From positions 1-5,195 of the forward strand of contig JAEZSM010000036.1 in NCBI GenBank assembly GCA_023421875.1: DNA of 5,195 bases. The letters are read 5' to 3'. Position 1 is the first letter of the stretch, and each line of letters opens with the position of its first letter. Under the pieces are notes generated by a model. That model did not search any database, was not told where the DNA came from, and saw nothing but the letters and a program-made list of their open reading frames with translations. Positions 1 to 5,195 of this stretch are shown here, piece after piece. Source of the stretch: Spirochaetota bacterium. GTDB taxonomy: Bacteria > Spirochaetota > Spirochaetia > Treponematales > Rectinemataceae. A program made the translations under genes and the position numbers.

Positions 1-1963
1 CGGCTATATAGCGCACAACGTCTATCTTTCCAGTCTCAGAGTCTAAATCTATCTCGGTGAATCCGGCCACATAGGGAGGAGGAGACTTCGGGCCCGAAAA
101 AGAAGCGGCGGCGCAGAGGGTGGTCATTTTTTCGCCGTCATGGTACAGAGTGTCGAGGCTTAGTGAATTCAGGTCTTGTATGAAGCTTCCATCGTTTCTA
201 TGGAATTTTTCTCCATCAAAGCGCACATCGTCATTAGAAATACCGTGACGTTGCGCGACTGCTTCAATGAGGATTGCTTTCATTTTTTTAGCAGCAGAAA
301 GAACCGCGTTGCCCGACACATATGTTGTGCTGGAAGCATAGGCACCCACGTCGAAGGGCGTATGGTCAGTGTCCGATGCGTAAACGTTAATCGACGAAAT
401 CGGAACGCCCAGCTCCTGTGCAGCTATCTGGGCAAGGATCGTGTCGCTTCCGGTGCCCAGATCGGTGGCGCCGACCCGAAGCTTGAAGCAACCTCCATCC
501 TGTAGCTCTATGAAGGCCGAACCCATATCGACCAGTGGGATACCCGAGCCCTGCATGGCTATCGCCATACCCTTGGCCCTTATTTTTCCGGGAGCGATTT
601 CCCGGGCAAGGGGACCCGCGTCCCAACCTATGAGCTCACGGCCCCGGGCAACGCAATATTCCAGCTTGCAGGATTCGAAAACCATGTCGACGCCTTCCCT
701 GCCCTCGCCCATCACCCTGTATACATCGCTGCTTTCTCCTTCCCGGACCATGTTGAGACTTCGCAACTTGACCGGATCCATGGCAAGGGCATGGGCCAAC
801 TCGTCGATCATAGATTCCAGGGCAAAATTGCCCTGGATCGCTCCGTACCCCCGGAAGGCTCCCGCCGAGCGGGTATTCGTATAGACGACTTTGCCGCCGA
901 AGCGCACCGCCTTGAGCTTGTTGTACAGCGGAAGCGTCTTGGATCCTCCCACCATGAAGACAGTGAGGGCGTGTTCGCCGTAGGCGCCGGTATTGGAGAG
1001 GATCTGCATGTCGATAGCGTTGATTCTGCCGTTTTTGGAGGCACCGATACGCATATCGATCCGCATTTGATGCCTGCAGAAGGTAGCTTCGAATACCTCC
1101 CTCCGAGTCAAGGAACAGCGGGCTGCCCGCCCTGTGGCCAGACATACGAGGCTAACAAAGGGTTCCACATGGATCTGCTGCTTACCCCCGAAGCCTCCGC
1201 CGATCCTGGGCTTTACCACGCGGATCCGGGAGAGAGGAAAATCGAGCGCCTGGCCCAGCAGACGCCGGGTGTGGAAGGGATTCTGGGTGCTCGTATAGAT
1301 CACCAGCCGCTGGTGAATATCCAGATACGCGAAAGCGGCGTGGGGTTCCATAGCCACATGGGCCTGGGCCTGGGTCTTGAAACTCCTGGACAGAACAATG
1401 TCGCTAAAGGCCAGTTCCTTCTCGATGTCCCCCAATTCCATGGCATAGGCTGCGGCGATATTCCGTTTGGGCTCGAAGCCGATGGGAAACATGTCATGGA
1501 TCTCTGGCTCTGGATGCAAGACCAGGGGATTATCCGCCGCAGCCTCAAAATCCAAGAGCGGCTCGAGAATTTCGTATTCGACCTTTATGAGCGAAAGGGC
1601 CTTGAGGGCAACGGCCTCGGTCTCGGCGGCGACCACCGCCACTTCGTCACCCACGAAGCGCACGAAGCGGTCGAGAATAAATCGGTCGTGGGGACTAGGT
1701 TCGGGGTGGCCCTGGCCGGCTCTGGTGTAGGGAATCCGCGGCACATCCCTCCAGTCGAGCACACAGGCGACTCCCTCGAGGGCAAGGGCCTGGCTTTTAT
1801 CGATGGACAGAATTTTGGCGAAGGCATGTGGGCTGCGAAGCAGTTTGACCACCAGGGCATCGCCGGGAGCCAGGTCGTCGGTATAGGCTGGCTTTCCCTG
1901 GATGAGGCCCAGGGCGTCGATCTTGGGCAGGCTGTGGTTGACCACGGAGAAGGTCTTATTCAT
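1..1963 (-). CDS. Molybdenum hydroxylase large (molybdopterin-binding) subunit, xanthine dehydrogenase family; 3' end lies outside the window
   Basis: This is the catalytic subunit of a xanthine dehydrogenase-family enzyme, which hydroxylates a substrate with water at a Mo-pterin centre. Reading the reverse strand from the ATG at 1963-1961 gives 654 codons without a stop, continuing past the left edge. The family is usually about 750-780 residues, so roughly 100 or more are missing, including the GxGE segment with the catalytic Glu. Residues about 15-130 form the N-terminal a/b hammerhead domain (KIDALGLIQGKPAYTDD, RSPHAFAKILSID). The first Mo-cofactor domain carries HVAMEPHAAFA (202-212), STQNPF (225-230), GGGFGGK (255-261) and GAFRGYGAIQG (368-378). 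The second begins near 425 and includes DLGTGSDT (501-508). The start overlaps the [2Fe-2S] gene by 8 bases and has GGGAGG 6 nt upstream. The substrate is not certain: xanthine or hypoxanthine is the default guess, but two purine-binding residues of the mammalian enzyme appear replaced. Seen: motifs and overlap. Known: family reaction. Inferred: the substrate. Confidence 0.95.
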   Translation of the reverse strand, partial: MNKTFSVVNHSLPKIDALGLIQGKPAYTDDLAPGDALVVKLLRSPHAFAKILSIDKSQALALEGVACVLDWRDVPRIPYTRAGQGHPEPSPHDRFILDRFVRFVGDEVAVVAAETEAVALKALSLIKVEYEILEPLLDFEAAADNPLVLHPEPEIHDMFPIGFEPKRNIAAAYAMELGDIEKELAFSDIVLSRSFKTQAQAHVAMEPHAAFAYLDIHQRLVIYTSTQNPFHTRRLLGQALDFPLSRIRVVKPRIGGGFGGKQQIHVEPFVSLVCLATGRAARCSLTRREVFEATFCRHQMRIDMRIGASKNGRINAIDMQILSNTGAYGEHALTVFMVGGSKTLPLYNKLKAVRFGGKVVYTNTRSAGAFRGYGAIQGNFALESMIDELAHALAMDPVKLRSLNMVREGESSDVYRVMGEGREGVDMVFESCKLEYCVARGRELIGWDAGPLAREIAPGKIRAKGMAIAMQGSGIPLVDMGSAFIELQDGGCFKLRVGATDLGTGSDTILAQIAAQELGVPISSINVYASDTDHTPFDVGAYASSTTYVSGNAVLSAAKKMKAILIEAVAQRHGISNDDVRFDGEKFHRNDGSFIQDLNSLSLDTLYHDGEKMTTLCAAASFSGPKSPPPYVAGFTEIDLDSETGKIDVVRYIA

Positions 1964-2426
1964 TCCGGGCCTCCCAATATTTCTTGAGCGCCCTCATGTG
2001 CCCCTGATAACCCGAGCAGCGGCAAAGATTCCCCGCCAGGTAGTGGCGGGCCTCAGCCTCGTCGAAGCTCCTCAAGCCCCTGGAGCGGAATTCCTTTTCC
2101 ATTGCTATAGCCATAAGCGCGAAACCTGGCGAACAGTAGCCGCACTGTTCGGCGCCCTCGGCGGCGATGAACGCAGCGAGTTCGGCGGCTTCTTTTTTGA
2201 GTCCTTGTATTGTGGTAATTGTCCTTCCCTCGGCCCTGGCGGCGAAAACCGAGCAGGAAGCCACGGGAACGCCGTCCAGAAGGATAGTGCAGAGACCGCA
2301 GTTGCCGGTTCCGCAGGCCTTCTTGACTTCCTTGTAGCCTGCCGCCCTCAAGACATCGGCCAGGACATCGCCGGGTGAACATTCGAGGTGAACAGTCTTG
2401 TTATTGATCATGCAGTTGAGGGTCAT
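1956..2426 (-). CDS. Molybdenum hydroxylase small subunit, two [2Fe-2S] clusters
   Basis: This 156-residue protein is the electron-transfer subunit, passing electrons from the Mo centre to FAD. Its length is normal for the CoxS/XDH iron-sulfur family (about 150-170). The N-terminal plant-ferredoxin-like domain has cysteines 38, 43, 46 and 58 in ACGTGNCGLC...VASC. The C-terminal all-helical domain has QCGYCSPGF (C95, C98) and CRCSGY (C135, C137). All eight cluster ligands are present. I chose the ATG at 2426-2424 over an in-frame TTG two codons earlier (2432). The ATG forms an ATGA overlap with the stop of the FAD gene, and GGGAG lies 8 nt upstream; for the TTG that site would be only 2 nt away. 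The gene sits between the FAD and Mo subunit genes, overlapping both, so it is surely part of the same complex. The symbol xdhC is avoided because it also names an unrelated cofactor-insertion protein. Confidence 0.96.
   Translation of the reverse strand: MTLNCMINNKTVHLECSPGDVLADVLRAAGYKEVKKACGTGNCGLCTILLDGVPVASCSVFAARAEGRTITTIQGLKKEAAELAAFIAAEGAEQCGYCSPGFALMAIAMEKEFRSRGLRSFDEAEARHYLAGNLCRCSGYQGHMRALKKYWEARNE
1970..1975 (-). promoter_or_regulatory. Ribosome binding site of the Mo subunit gene, inside the [2Fe-2S] gene
   Basis: On the minus strand GGGAGG lies 6 nt before the ATG at 1963 and within the last codons of the [2Fe-2S] gene. Together with the 8-base gene overlap it supports this start and translational coupling. 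Confidence 0.8.
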
Positions 2427-3211
2427 ACGCAAAGCTCCCGTATCGCCCTGGCTACGAGCGCCGGGCAGATCGAGCGCCGGTAGTCGGCGCCGGCGCGCAG
2501 GTCTTCGCCGAAAGAAAGCTCTTGGGCGGCCAGCAGGCCGGCTTTTTTAATAACTTCTTCGCCGGGCCGCTCCAGGCCGCCTAGGCAAGCCCCAGCTTGA
2601 AGACCGAGGGCCGCCGCCTGCGGCCTCGCTCCGACAGCTACTCTCCAGCCGGCAGCGTCGCGGCCGGCGCAGACCGAGAGAACGGGAAAGTCGTTGGCAG
2701 CCTGGCGCAGGCACTGGTAGGCTGCCCTGGCTTTTTTAGGGATTAGGATTTTCTCGATAAGGAAGGGTCCGTCGGGTGGCGTTTCCAGATACGAGGTCAG
2801 GCGCTGCGTCCCATCCTTGTAGAATACAATAGAAGCATCCAGTGCCAAAAGCAGCACCAGGAGCTCAGAAAAACCGTAACGCCCGGCTACGGTTCCGCCG
2901 GCGGTGACGATCGTTCTGATCTGAACGCCTGCGATGCCGCCCAGGGCTCGGGCAAAAAGAGCACCGAAGGTTTCGGCCAGCAGGCAAGAGGTTTCCATGT
3001 CCCGGGCCGTAGTCATGGCGCCCACGGCGATGTATTCCCCCTCGGTCCTGATGTAGCGAAGCTCCAGGCTTGCGAGGTCTACCCCGGAGGCAATGCTCTT
3101 TTTGCTAGTCAAAGACCAGGCTCCCCCCGCGAGAGGATAGCCTCGCTGTTTGACAACAAGTCCGTAGGCTTCTTCCAGGCTCTCTGGCCGATGATAGCGT
3201 TGTATCTCCAT
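2423..3211 (-). CDS. Molybdenum hydroxylase medium (FAD-binding) subunit, YgfM/XdhB-like
   Basis: This is the FAD subunit that takes electrons from the [2Fe-2S] subunit and delivers them to an acceptor such as NAD+ or ferredoxin. It has 262 residues from the ATG at 3211-3209, slightly short for CoxM/XdhB proteins (about 285-300) but close to E. coli YgfM (about 259, from memory). The FAD-binding domain spans about 1-160: FHRP-like start (YHRPESLEEA), PLAGGAWSL (26-34) in place of the usual AGGTxL, and QIRTIVTAGGTVAG (97-110) followed by LLVLLLALDA (117-126). The C-terminal flavoprotein domain ends with EDLRAG-DYRR and a final helix. The usual GGN-ANASP-AD flavin motif is replaced by GGTVAGRYGFSE. 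A start five codons upstream (TTG at 3226) is possible, but GGGAGGAG lies 5 nt before the ATG and overlaps that TTG reading, so the ATG is preferred. It is the first gene of the operon. No cysteine cluster for an extra [4Fe-4S] insertion is visible. Confidence 0.93.
   Translation of the reverse strand: MEIQRYHRPESLEEAYGLVVKQRGYPLAGGAWSLTSKKSIASGVDLASLELRYIRTEGEYIAVGAMTTARDMETSCLLAETFGALFARALGGIAGVQIRTIVTAGGTVAGRYGFSELLVLLLALDASIVFYKDGTQRLTSYLETPPDGPFLIEKILIPKKARAAYQCLRQAANDFPVLSVCAGRDAAGWRVAVGARPQAAALGLQAGACLGGLERPGEEVIKKAGLLAAQELSFGEDLRAGADYRRSICPALVARAIRELCV
2435..2439 (-). promoter_or_regulatory. Ribosome binding site that decides the [2Fe-2S] subunit start
   Basis: On the minus strand GGGAG lies 8 nt before the ATG at 2426 but only 2 nt before the alternative in-frame TTG at 2432. 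This favours the ATG, which also forms an ATGA stop/start overlap with the FAD gene. Confidence 0.75.
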
Positions 3212-3216
3212 CCTCG

Positions 3217-3224
3217 CTCCTCCC
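3217..3224 (-). promoter_or_regulatory. Ribosome binding site that decides the FAD subunit start
   Basis: On the minus strand GGGAGGAG lies 5 nt before the ATG at 3211. The longer in-frame TTG start at 3226 would place this site inside the coding sequence and has no comparable site of its own, so the shorter protein is preferred. Confidence 0.8.
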
Positions 3225-3316
3225 AAGGAGTCTACCCTGCCATTGAGACAGCCGCAAGAAAAACCTGAAAAGAAAATCGAAGGCGCAGCCCTGCTTCAAT
3301 CCTGAACAAAAAGATT

Positions 3317-3346
3317 ATTATCTGTAACGAAATTGAACAGTGGAAA
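3317..3346 (-). promoter_or_regulatory. Candidate sigma-70-type promoter for the hydroxylase operon
   Basis: On the minus strand TTTCCA (3346-3341, 4 of 6 matches to TTGACA) is followed after 18 bases by GATAAT (3322-3317, 5 of 6 matches to TATAAT). Transcription would begin near 3310 and give a leader of about 100 nt before the FAD gene. The -35 match is weak, and this is only the best candidate found by eye. Confidence 0.3.
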
Positions 3347-3567
3347 AAACAGAGGCAGGTAGGTCCATCATTACTCCGCCAAAGTCACCTCGCACAAATG
3401 CCCCTGAATTGTGCCTTTCGACGTCCCGGGGAGCGAGAAATTCCTTTCGCTTCGGTCACTTAAGAATGCCAATGGATGTTTTTTTATTTTAAATAGAATT
3501 TATACCGAGGAAGGCACATTATTTGCATACTTATTCACGGCAGTTTCACGCTCGCGCAAGGCTCCTT

Positions 3568-3596
3568 TTGACAAGAGCCCGCGGCGGTACTACAAT
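3568..3596 (+). promoter_or_regulatory. Strong sigma-70-type promoter of dctP
   Basis: A perfect -35 element TTGACA (3568-3573) is separated by exactly 17 bases from TACAAT (3591-3596), one mismatch from the -10 consensus. The predicted start of transcription is about 3602-3604, which coincides with the first base of the AGGAGG ribosome binding site. The 5' leader would therefore be only about 11 nt. Confidence 0.8.
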
Positions 3597-3602
3597 TCAT
3601 TC

Positions 3603-3608
3603 AGGAGG
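3603..3608 (+). promoter_or_regulatory. Consensus ribosome binding site of dctP at the predicted mRNA 5' end
   Basis: AGGAGG lies 5 nt before the ATG at 3614 and fixes the start of dctP. It is unusual because the promoter just upstream predicts an mRNA that begins at or within a base or two of this site. Confidence 0.85.
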
Positions 3609-3613
3609 CGACA

Positions 3614-4675
3614 ATGAAACGTTTGCAGAGAGTCCTGGTTCTTGGAATCGCCCTGGTGTTCGCCCTTATGGCTACCCAGGCCTTCGCCGCTGACTTCAAG
3701 CCAAAGGCGGAGTACACGATGCAGGTCAATGTCGGTCCGCTGTATGACTGGGGCGCTGGTGCCCAGCGCTGGGCCGATCTCATCAAGGAAAAAACCGGCG
3801 GCAAGGTTAACGTAAAGCCCTATTTCGGATCTTCGCTGCTGGCCGGCAAGCAGACCAACTGGTATCAGGCTGTTGCCGACGGTGCTATCGACTTCGCCGT
3901 TGAGTCAACGATCAACGCGTCAGGCACCATCCCGGCCCTCAATCTCTTCAACCTTCCCTTCTTCATGCCCAGCTACGAGGCTGTGGACAAGATCGAGAAC
4001 GGAAAGGCCGGCAAGATGGTCATCGACGCGCTGGAAAAGGGCGGTCTCAAGTTCTTGGCCTGGGGCGAGAACGGCTATAGGCAGATCACCAACTCCAAGA
4101 AAGAGATCAAGCACCCCGACGACATGAAGGGACTCAAGTTCCGCGCTGTCGGTTCGCCGATCTTCATCGACATGTTCAAGGCGCTCGGTTCCGATGCCAC
4201 CATGATGTCCTGGGCCGATGCGGTTACCGCATTCCAGCAGGGCGTCGTCGACGGACAGGAGAACCCCAAGTCGGTACTCACCGTCGTCAAGATCTGGGAA
4301 TACCACAAGTACCTGACCAACTGGGGCTACGTACTCGATCCTCTGGTCTTTGTAGTAAACGCCAGAGTGTGGAAATCCTTCCCCGCGGATCTCCAGAAAG
4401 CCATCGCCGAAGCTGCCATCGAGGCGGGCGAGTACGAAAAGGCGCTGGCCAGGGCTTACCTGGACGGCACCAAGTCCGCTGAGCTGCTCAAGACAAAGTA
4501 CGGTGTAGTAGCGGAAGATGCCTACGCCGCCGCAAGGGCCAAGGGCATGGTCATCACCGACCTCACCCCCGCCCAGCTCCAGGCCTTCAAGGATAAGCTG
4601 GCTCCGGTCTACAACGCTTGGGTTCCCAAGGTGGGCAAGGCTATCGTCGACGCGGCGATAGAGGACATGAAATAA
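3614..4675 (+). CDS. dctP: TRAP transporter periplasmic solute-binding protein, DctP family
   Basis: This is the extracytoplasmic receptor of a tripartite ATP-independent periplasmic transporter. It captures a substrate, usually a carboxylate, and hands it to the DctQM membrane part. It has 353 residues, normal for the family. The N-terminus is a Sec signal peptide: basic MKRLQR, hydrophobic 7-20, and probable cleavage after AFA at residue 25. There is no lipobox cysteine, so the mature protein should be free in the periplasm. Family motifs are the W-A--I-E-TGGKV strand start (53-65), HPDDMKGLKFRAVGSP (167-182) and the QQGVVDGQENP segment (208-218). R177 in LKFR matches the arginine that normally binds the substrate carboxylate in this family, so an organic acid is the likely ligand. 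The exact ligand cannot be read from the sequence. The start is set by AGGAGG 5 nt upstream, and translation ends in tandem stops TAA TAG. dctQ follows after a 263-base structured gap. Confidence 0.95.
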   Translation: MKRLQRVLVLGIALVFALMATQAFAADFKPKAEYTMQVNVGPLYDWGAGAQRWADLIKEKTGGKVNVKPYFGSSLLAGKQTNWYQAVADGAIDFAVESTINASGTIPALNLFNLPFFMPSYEAVDKIENGKAGKMVIDALEKGGLKFLAWGENGYRQITNSKKEIKHPDDMKGLKFRAVGSPIFIDMFKALGSDATMMSWADAVTAFQQGVVDGQENPKSVLTVVKIWEYHKYLTNWGYVLDPLVFVVNARVWKSFPADLQKAIAEAAIEAGEYEKALARAYLDGTKSAELLKTKYGVVAEDAYAAARAKGMVITDLTPAQLQAFKDKLAPVYNAWVPKVGKAIVDAAIEDMK

Positions 4676-4688
4676 TAGTTTGATTGAG

Positions 4689-4702
4689 GCTTTTGCAAAA
4701 GC
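4689..4702. repeat. Perfect 14-base palindrome just after dctP
   Basis: GCTTTTGCAAAAGC is fully self-complementary and begins 13 bases after the dctP stop. It could be a protein-binding site or a small stem. It lies directly before the larger hairpins. Confidence 0.65.
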
Positions 4703-4720
4703 TACCTTTAATGTGCGTAC

Positions 4721-4763
4721 GTTTCGTCCATTTTCATGCTTTTAGCATAAAAATGGACGAAAC
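4721..4763. repeat. Stem-loop 1: 19-base arms, 5-base loop
   Basis: The arms 4721-4739 and 4745-4763 pair along 19 positions with a single C-A mismatch (4735 with 4749), around the loop 4740-4744. Read from the minus strand the mismatch becomes a G-U pair. No T-run follows on either strand. It is far too long to be chance and is probably an RNA structure protecting or processing the dctP mRNA. Confidence 0.85.
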
Positions 4764-4769
4764 TACAAA

Positions 4770-4805
4770 GCCAATTTCAAAAGTAAACAGACTTTTAAAA
4801 TTGGC
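4770..4805. repeat. Stem-loop 2: 15-base arms, 6-base loop
   Basis: The arms 4770-4784 and 4791-4805 pair with one C-A mismatch (4778 with 4797) around the loop 4785-4790. The stem is A/T-rich with a GGC/GCC base. It lies 6 bases after stem-loop 1 and does not resemble it in sequence. Confidence 0.8.
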
Positions 4806-4829
4806 TCGATTTTCAATTCTTAGTGTTCA

Positions 4830-4869
4830 GGCGGCGGAAATATTTTTGCACAAAAATCTTTCCGCCGCC
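4830..4869. repeat. Stem-loop 3: 18-base arms with a GC-rich base, 4-base loop
   Basis: The arms 4830-4847 and 4852-4869 pair with one T-C mismatch (4841 with 4858) around the loop GCAC. The outer eight pairs are GGCGGCGG with CCGCCGCC, making this the most stable of the three. It is followed by ATTCCTGAGC rather than a T-run. A GC-rich base under an A/T-rich top is a reasonable block to 3'-exonuclease. Confidence 0.85.
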
Positions 4870-4938
4870 CATTCCTGAGCCAAACCTTCGCTCCTCACAG
4901 GGGATCAGGCGAGGGTTGTCTCATATCCGGAGCAGGTA

Positions 4939-5195
4939 ATGGCAGAAAAAAAGAAATTTCATCTCGATGAGCTTTTAGGCGCCCTTTTTTTGGCGGTGAT
5001 GTCGCTCATCACCTTTGTCAACGTGGTCAACCGCTACCTATTCTCAAAAAGCTTAGCCTTCAGCGAGGAAGTGGTCGTCAATCTCTTTGTCTGGATAACG
5101 CTCTTAGGCGTGTCCATAGCGTTCCGCAGGGGTAGCCACCTGCAGATGACGAACCTCTACGATAAGTTTTCACCGAAATTGAAACGGATTTCCAT
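4939..5195 (+). CDS. dctQ: TRAP transporter small permease subunit, DctQ family; 3' end lies outside the window
   Basis: This is the small integral-membrane subunit that, with DctM, couples substrate uptake to an ion gradient. Only the first 85 codons are present; the family is usually about 150-200 residues with four membrane segments. Residues about 12-32 (LLGALFLAVMSLITFVNVVNR) form the first membrane segment, and about 45-62 (VVVNLFVWITLLGVSIAF) the second. Family signatures are NVVNRYLFSKSLAFSEE (28-44), with the charged EE before the second segment, and GVSIAFRRGSHLQM (57-70) with the conserved R and H. The start at ATG 4939 has GGAG at 4929-4932, 6 nt upstream. Since dctP has its own strong promoter and the gap contains no second clear promoter, dctQ is probably co-transcribed with dctP through the hairpin region. 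A dctM gene should follow. Confidence 0.92.
   Translation, partial: MAEKKKFHLDELLGALFLAVMSLITFVNVVNRYLFSKSLAFSEEVVVNLFVWITLLGVSIAFRRGSHLQMTNLYDKFSPKLKRIS

Larger units (their letters stand above)
3212..3613. other. Divergent intergenic region between the hydroxylase and TRAP operons
   Basis: These 402 bases separate the two divergent operons and hold no credible gene. The right end contains the dctP promoter and ribosome binding site. The left part holds the hydroxylase leader and a weaker minus-strand promoter candidate. An A/T-rich block at about 3478-3504 lies roughly 65-90 bases upstream of the dctP -35 element and could bend DNA or bind a regulator. I see no clear long palindromic operator, riboswitch or terminator. 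A shared regulator acting on both operons is possible but not shown by the sequence. Confidence 0.8.
4676..4938 (+). other. Structured dctP-dctQ intergenic region, no gene
   Basis: These 263 bases hold a 14-base palindrome and three tandem stem-loops (listed separately). A weaker imperfect 7-base-pair stem (4885-4891 with 4909-4915) follows, close to the dctQ start. None of the hairpins is followed by a clear run of T, so classical intrinsic termination is not evident. A 64-codon open frame runs through the repeats, but it has no ribosome binding site or recognisable protein character. The placement between a binding-protein gene and the first membrane-subunit gene fits control of their relative expression. 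Confidence 0.8.

Noticed and set aside
791..1987. A 398-codon plus-strand open frame opposite the Mo subunit gene
   Set aside because: The minus strand here encodes a protein with clear family motifs throughout. The plus-strand frame has no recognisable domain or ribosome binding site, and is the expected stop-poor shadow of GC-rich codons.
1902..2378. A 158-codon plus-strand open frame opposite the [2Fe-2S] gene
   Set aside because: The minus-strand reading has all eight cluster cysteines. The plus-strand product has no family character.
3410..3518. Inverted 8-base pair TGTGCCTT / AAGGCACA in the intergenic region
   Set aside because: The copies are about 100 bases apart, and one such 8-base match is expected by chance in 400 bases.
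3411..3617. A 68-codon open frame in the divergent intergenic region
   Set aside because: It covers the dctP promoter and ribosome binding site and ends inside the start of dctP. It has no ribosome binding site or recognisable composition of its own.
4721..4869. Intrinsic terminator(s) after dctP
   Set aside because: The stems are strong, but none is followed by a continuous T-run on the plus strand. The minus-strand flanks also lack one. They are therefore listed as stem-loops and not as terminators.
4689..4869. CRISPR array or insertion-sequence remnant
   Set aside because: The stems do not share a repeated unit, there are no regular spacers, and I see no target duplication or transposase fragment.
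4684..4878. A 64-codon open frame after dctP
   Set aside because: It runs through the palindrome and all three stem-loops, has no ribosome binding site, and its sequence is dictated by the inverted repeats.

Overview
The window holds the junction of two divergently transcribed operons, both cut by the window edges. The minus-strand operon (1-3211) encodes a three-subunit molybdenum hydroxylase of the xanthine dehydrogenase / CO dehydrogenase family. Its order is FAD subunit, [2Fe-2S] subunit, molybdopterin subunit, and the last gene runs off the left edge. The plus-strand operon (3614 to the right edge) encodes a TRAP transporter: a periplasmic DctP-type solute-binding protein, then the start of the small DctQ membrane subunit. 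A DctM large permease subunit is expected just beyond the right edge.

The three hydroxylase genes overlap by 4 and 8 bases, and each has a purine-rich ribosome binding site. They are almost certainly translated in a coupled way to make one cytoplasmic complex. Electrons from substrate hydroxylation at the Mo centre would pass through two [2Fe-2S] clusters to FAD. The 402-base gap between the operons (3212-3613) carries a near-consensus promoter for dctP, placed so close to the start codon that the leader would be only about 11 nt. A weaker candidate promoter faces the hydroxylase operon.

The 263-base gap between dctP and dctQ contains no gene. It holds a 14-base palindrome followed by three strong tandem stem-loops. 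This fits an element that lets the binding protein be made in excess over the membrane subunits by mRNA protection, processing or attenuation. This cluster is the most notable unexplained structure in the window.

The organism is probably a diderm bacterium: the binding protein has a classical signal peptide without a lipobox, so it should be free in a periplasm. A purine-type molybdenum hydroxylase next to a TRAP transporter is compatible with an anaerobic or fermentative lineage (for example spirochaetes, Synergistetes or Deltaproteobacteria), but I cannot assign a taxon. An attractive but unproven reading is that the TRAP system imports a carboxylated substrate, or a related nutrient, that the hydroxylase acts on. 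I see no rRNA, tRNA, CRISPR, insertion sequence or other mobile element. The core genes belong to well-known families, and I find no convincing new multi-gene system.
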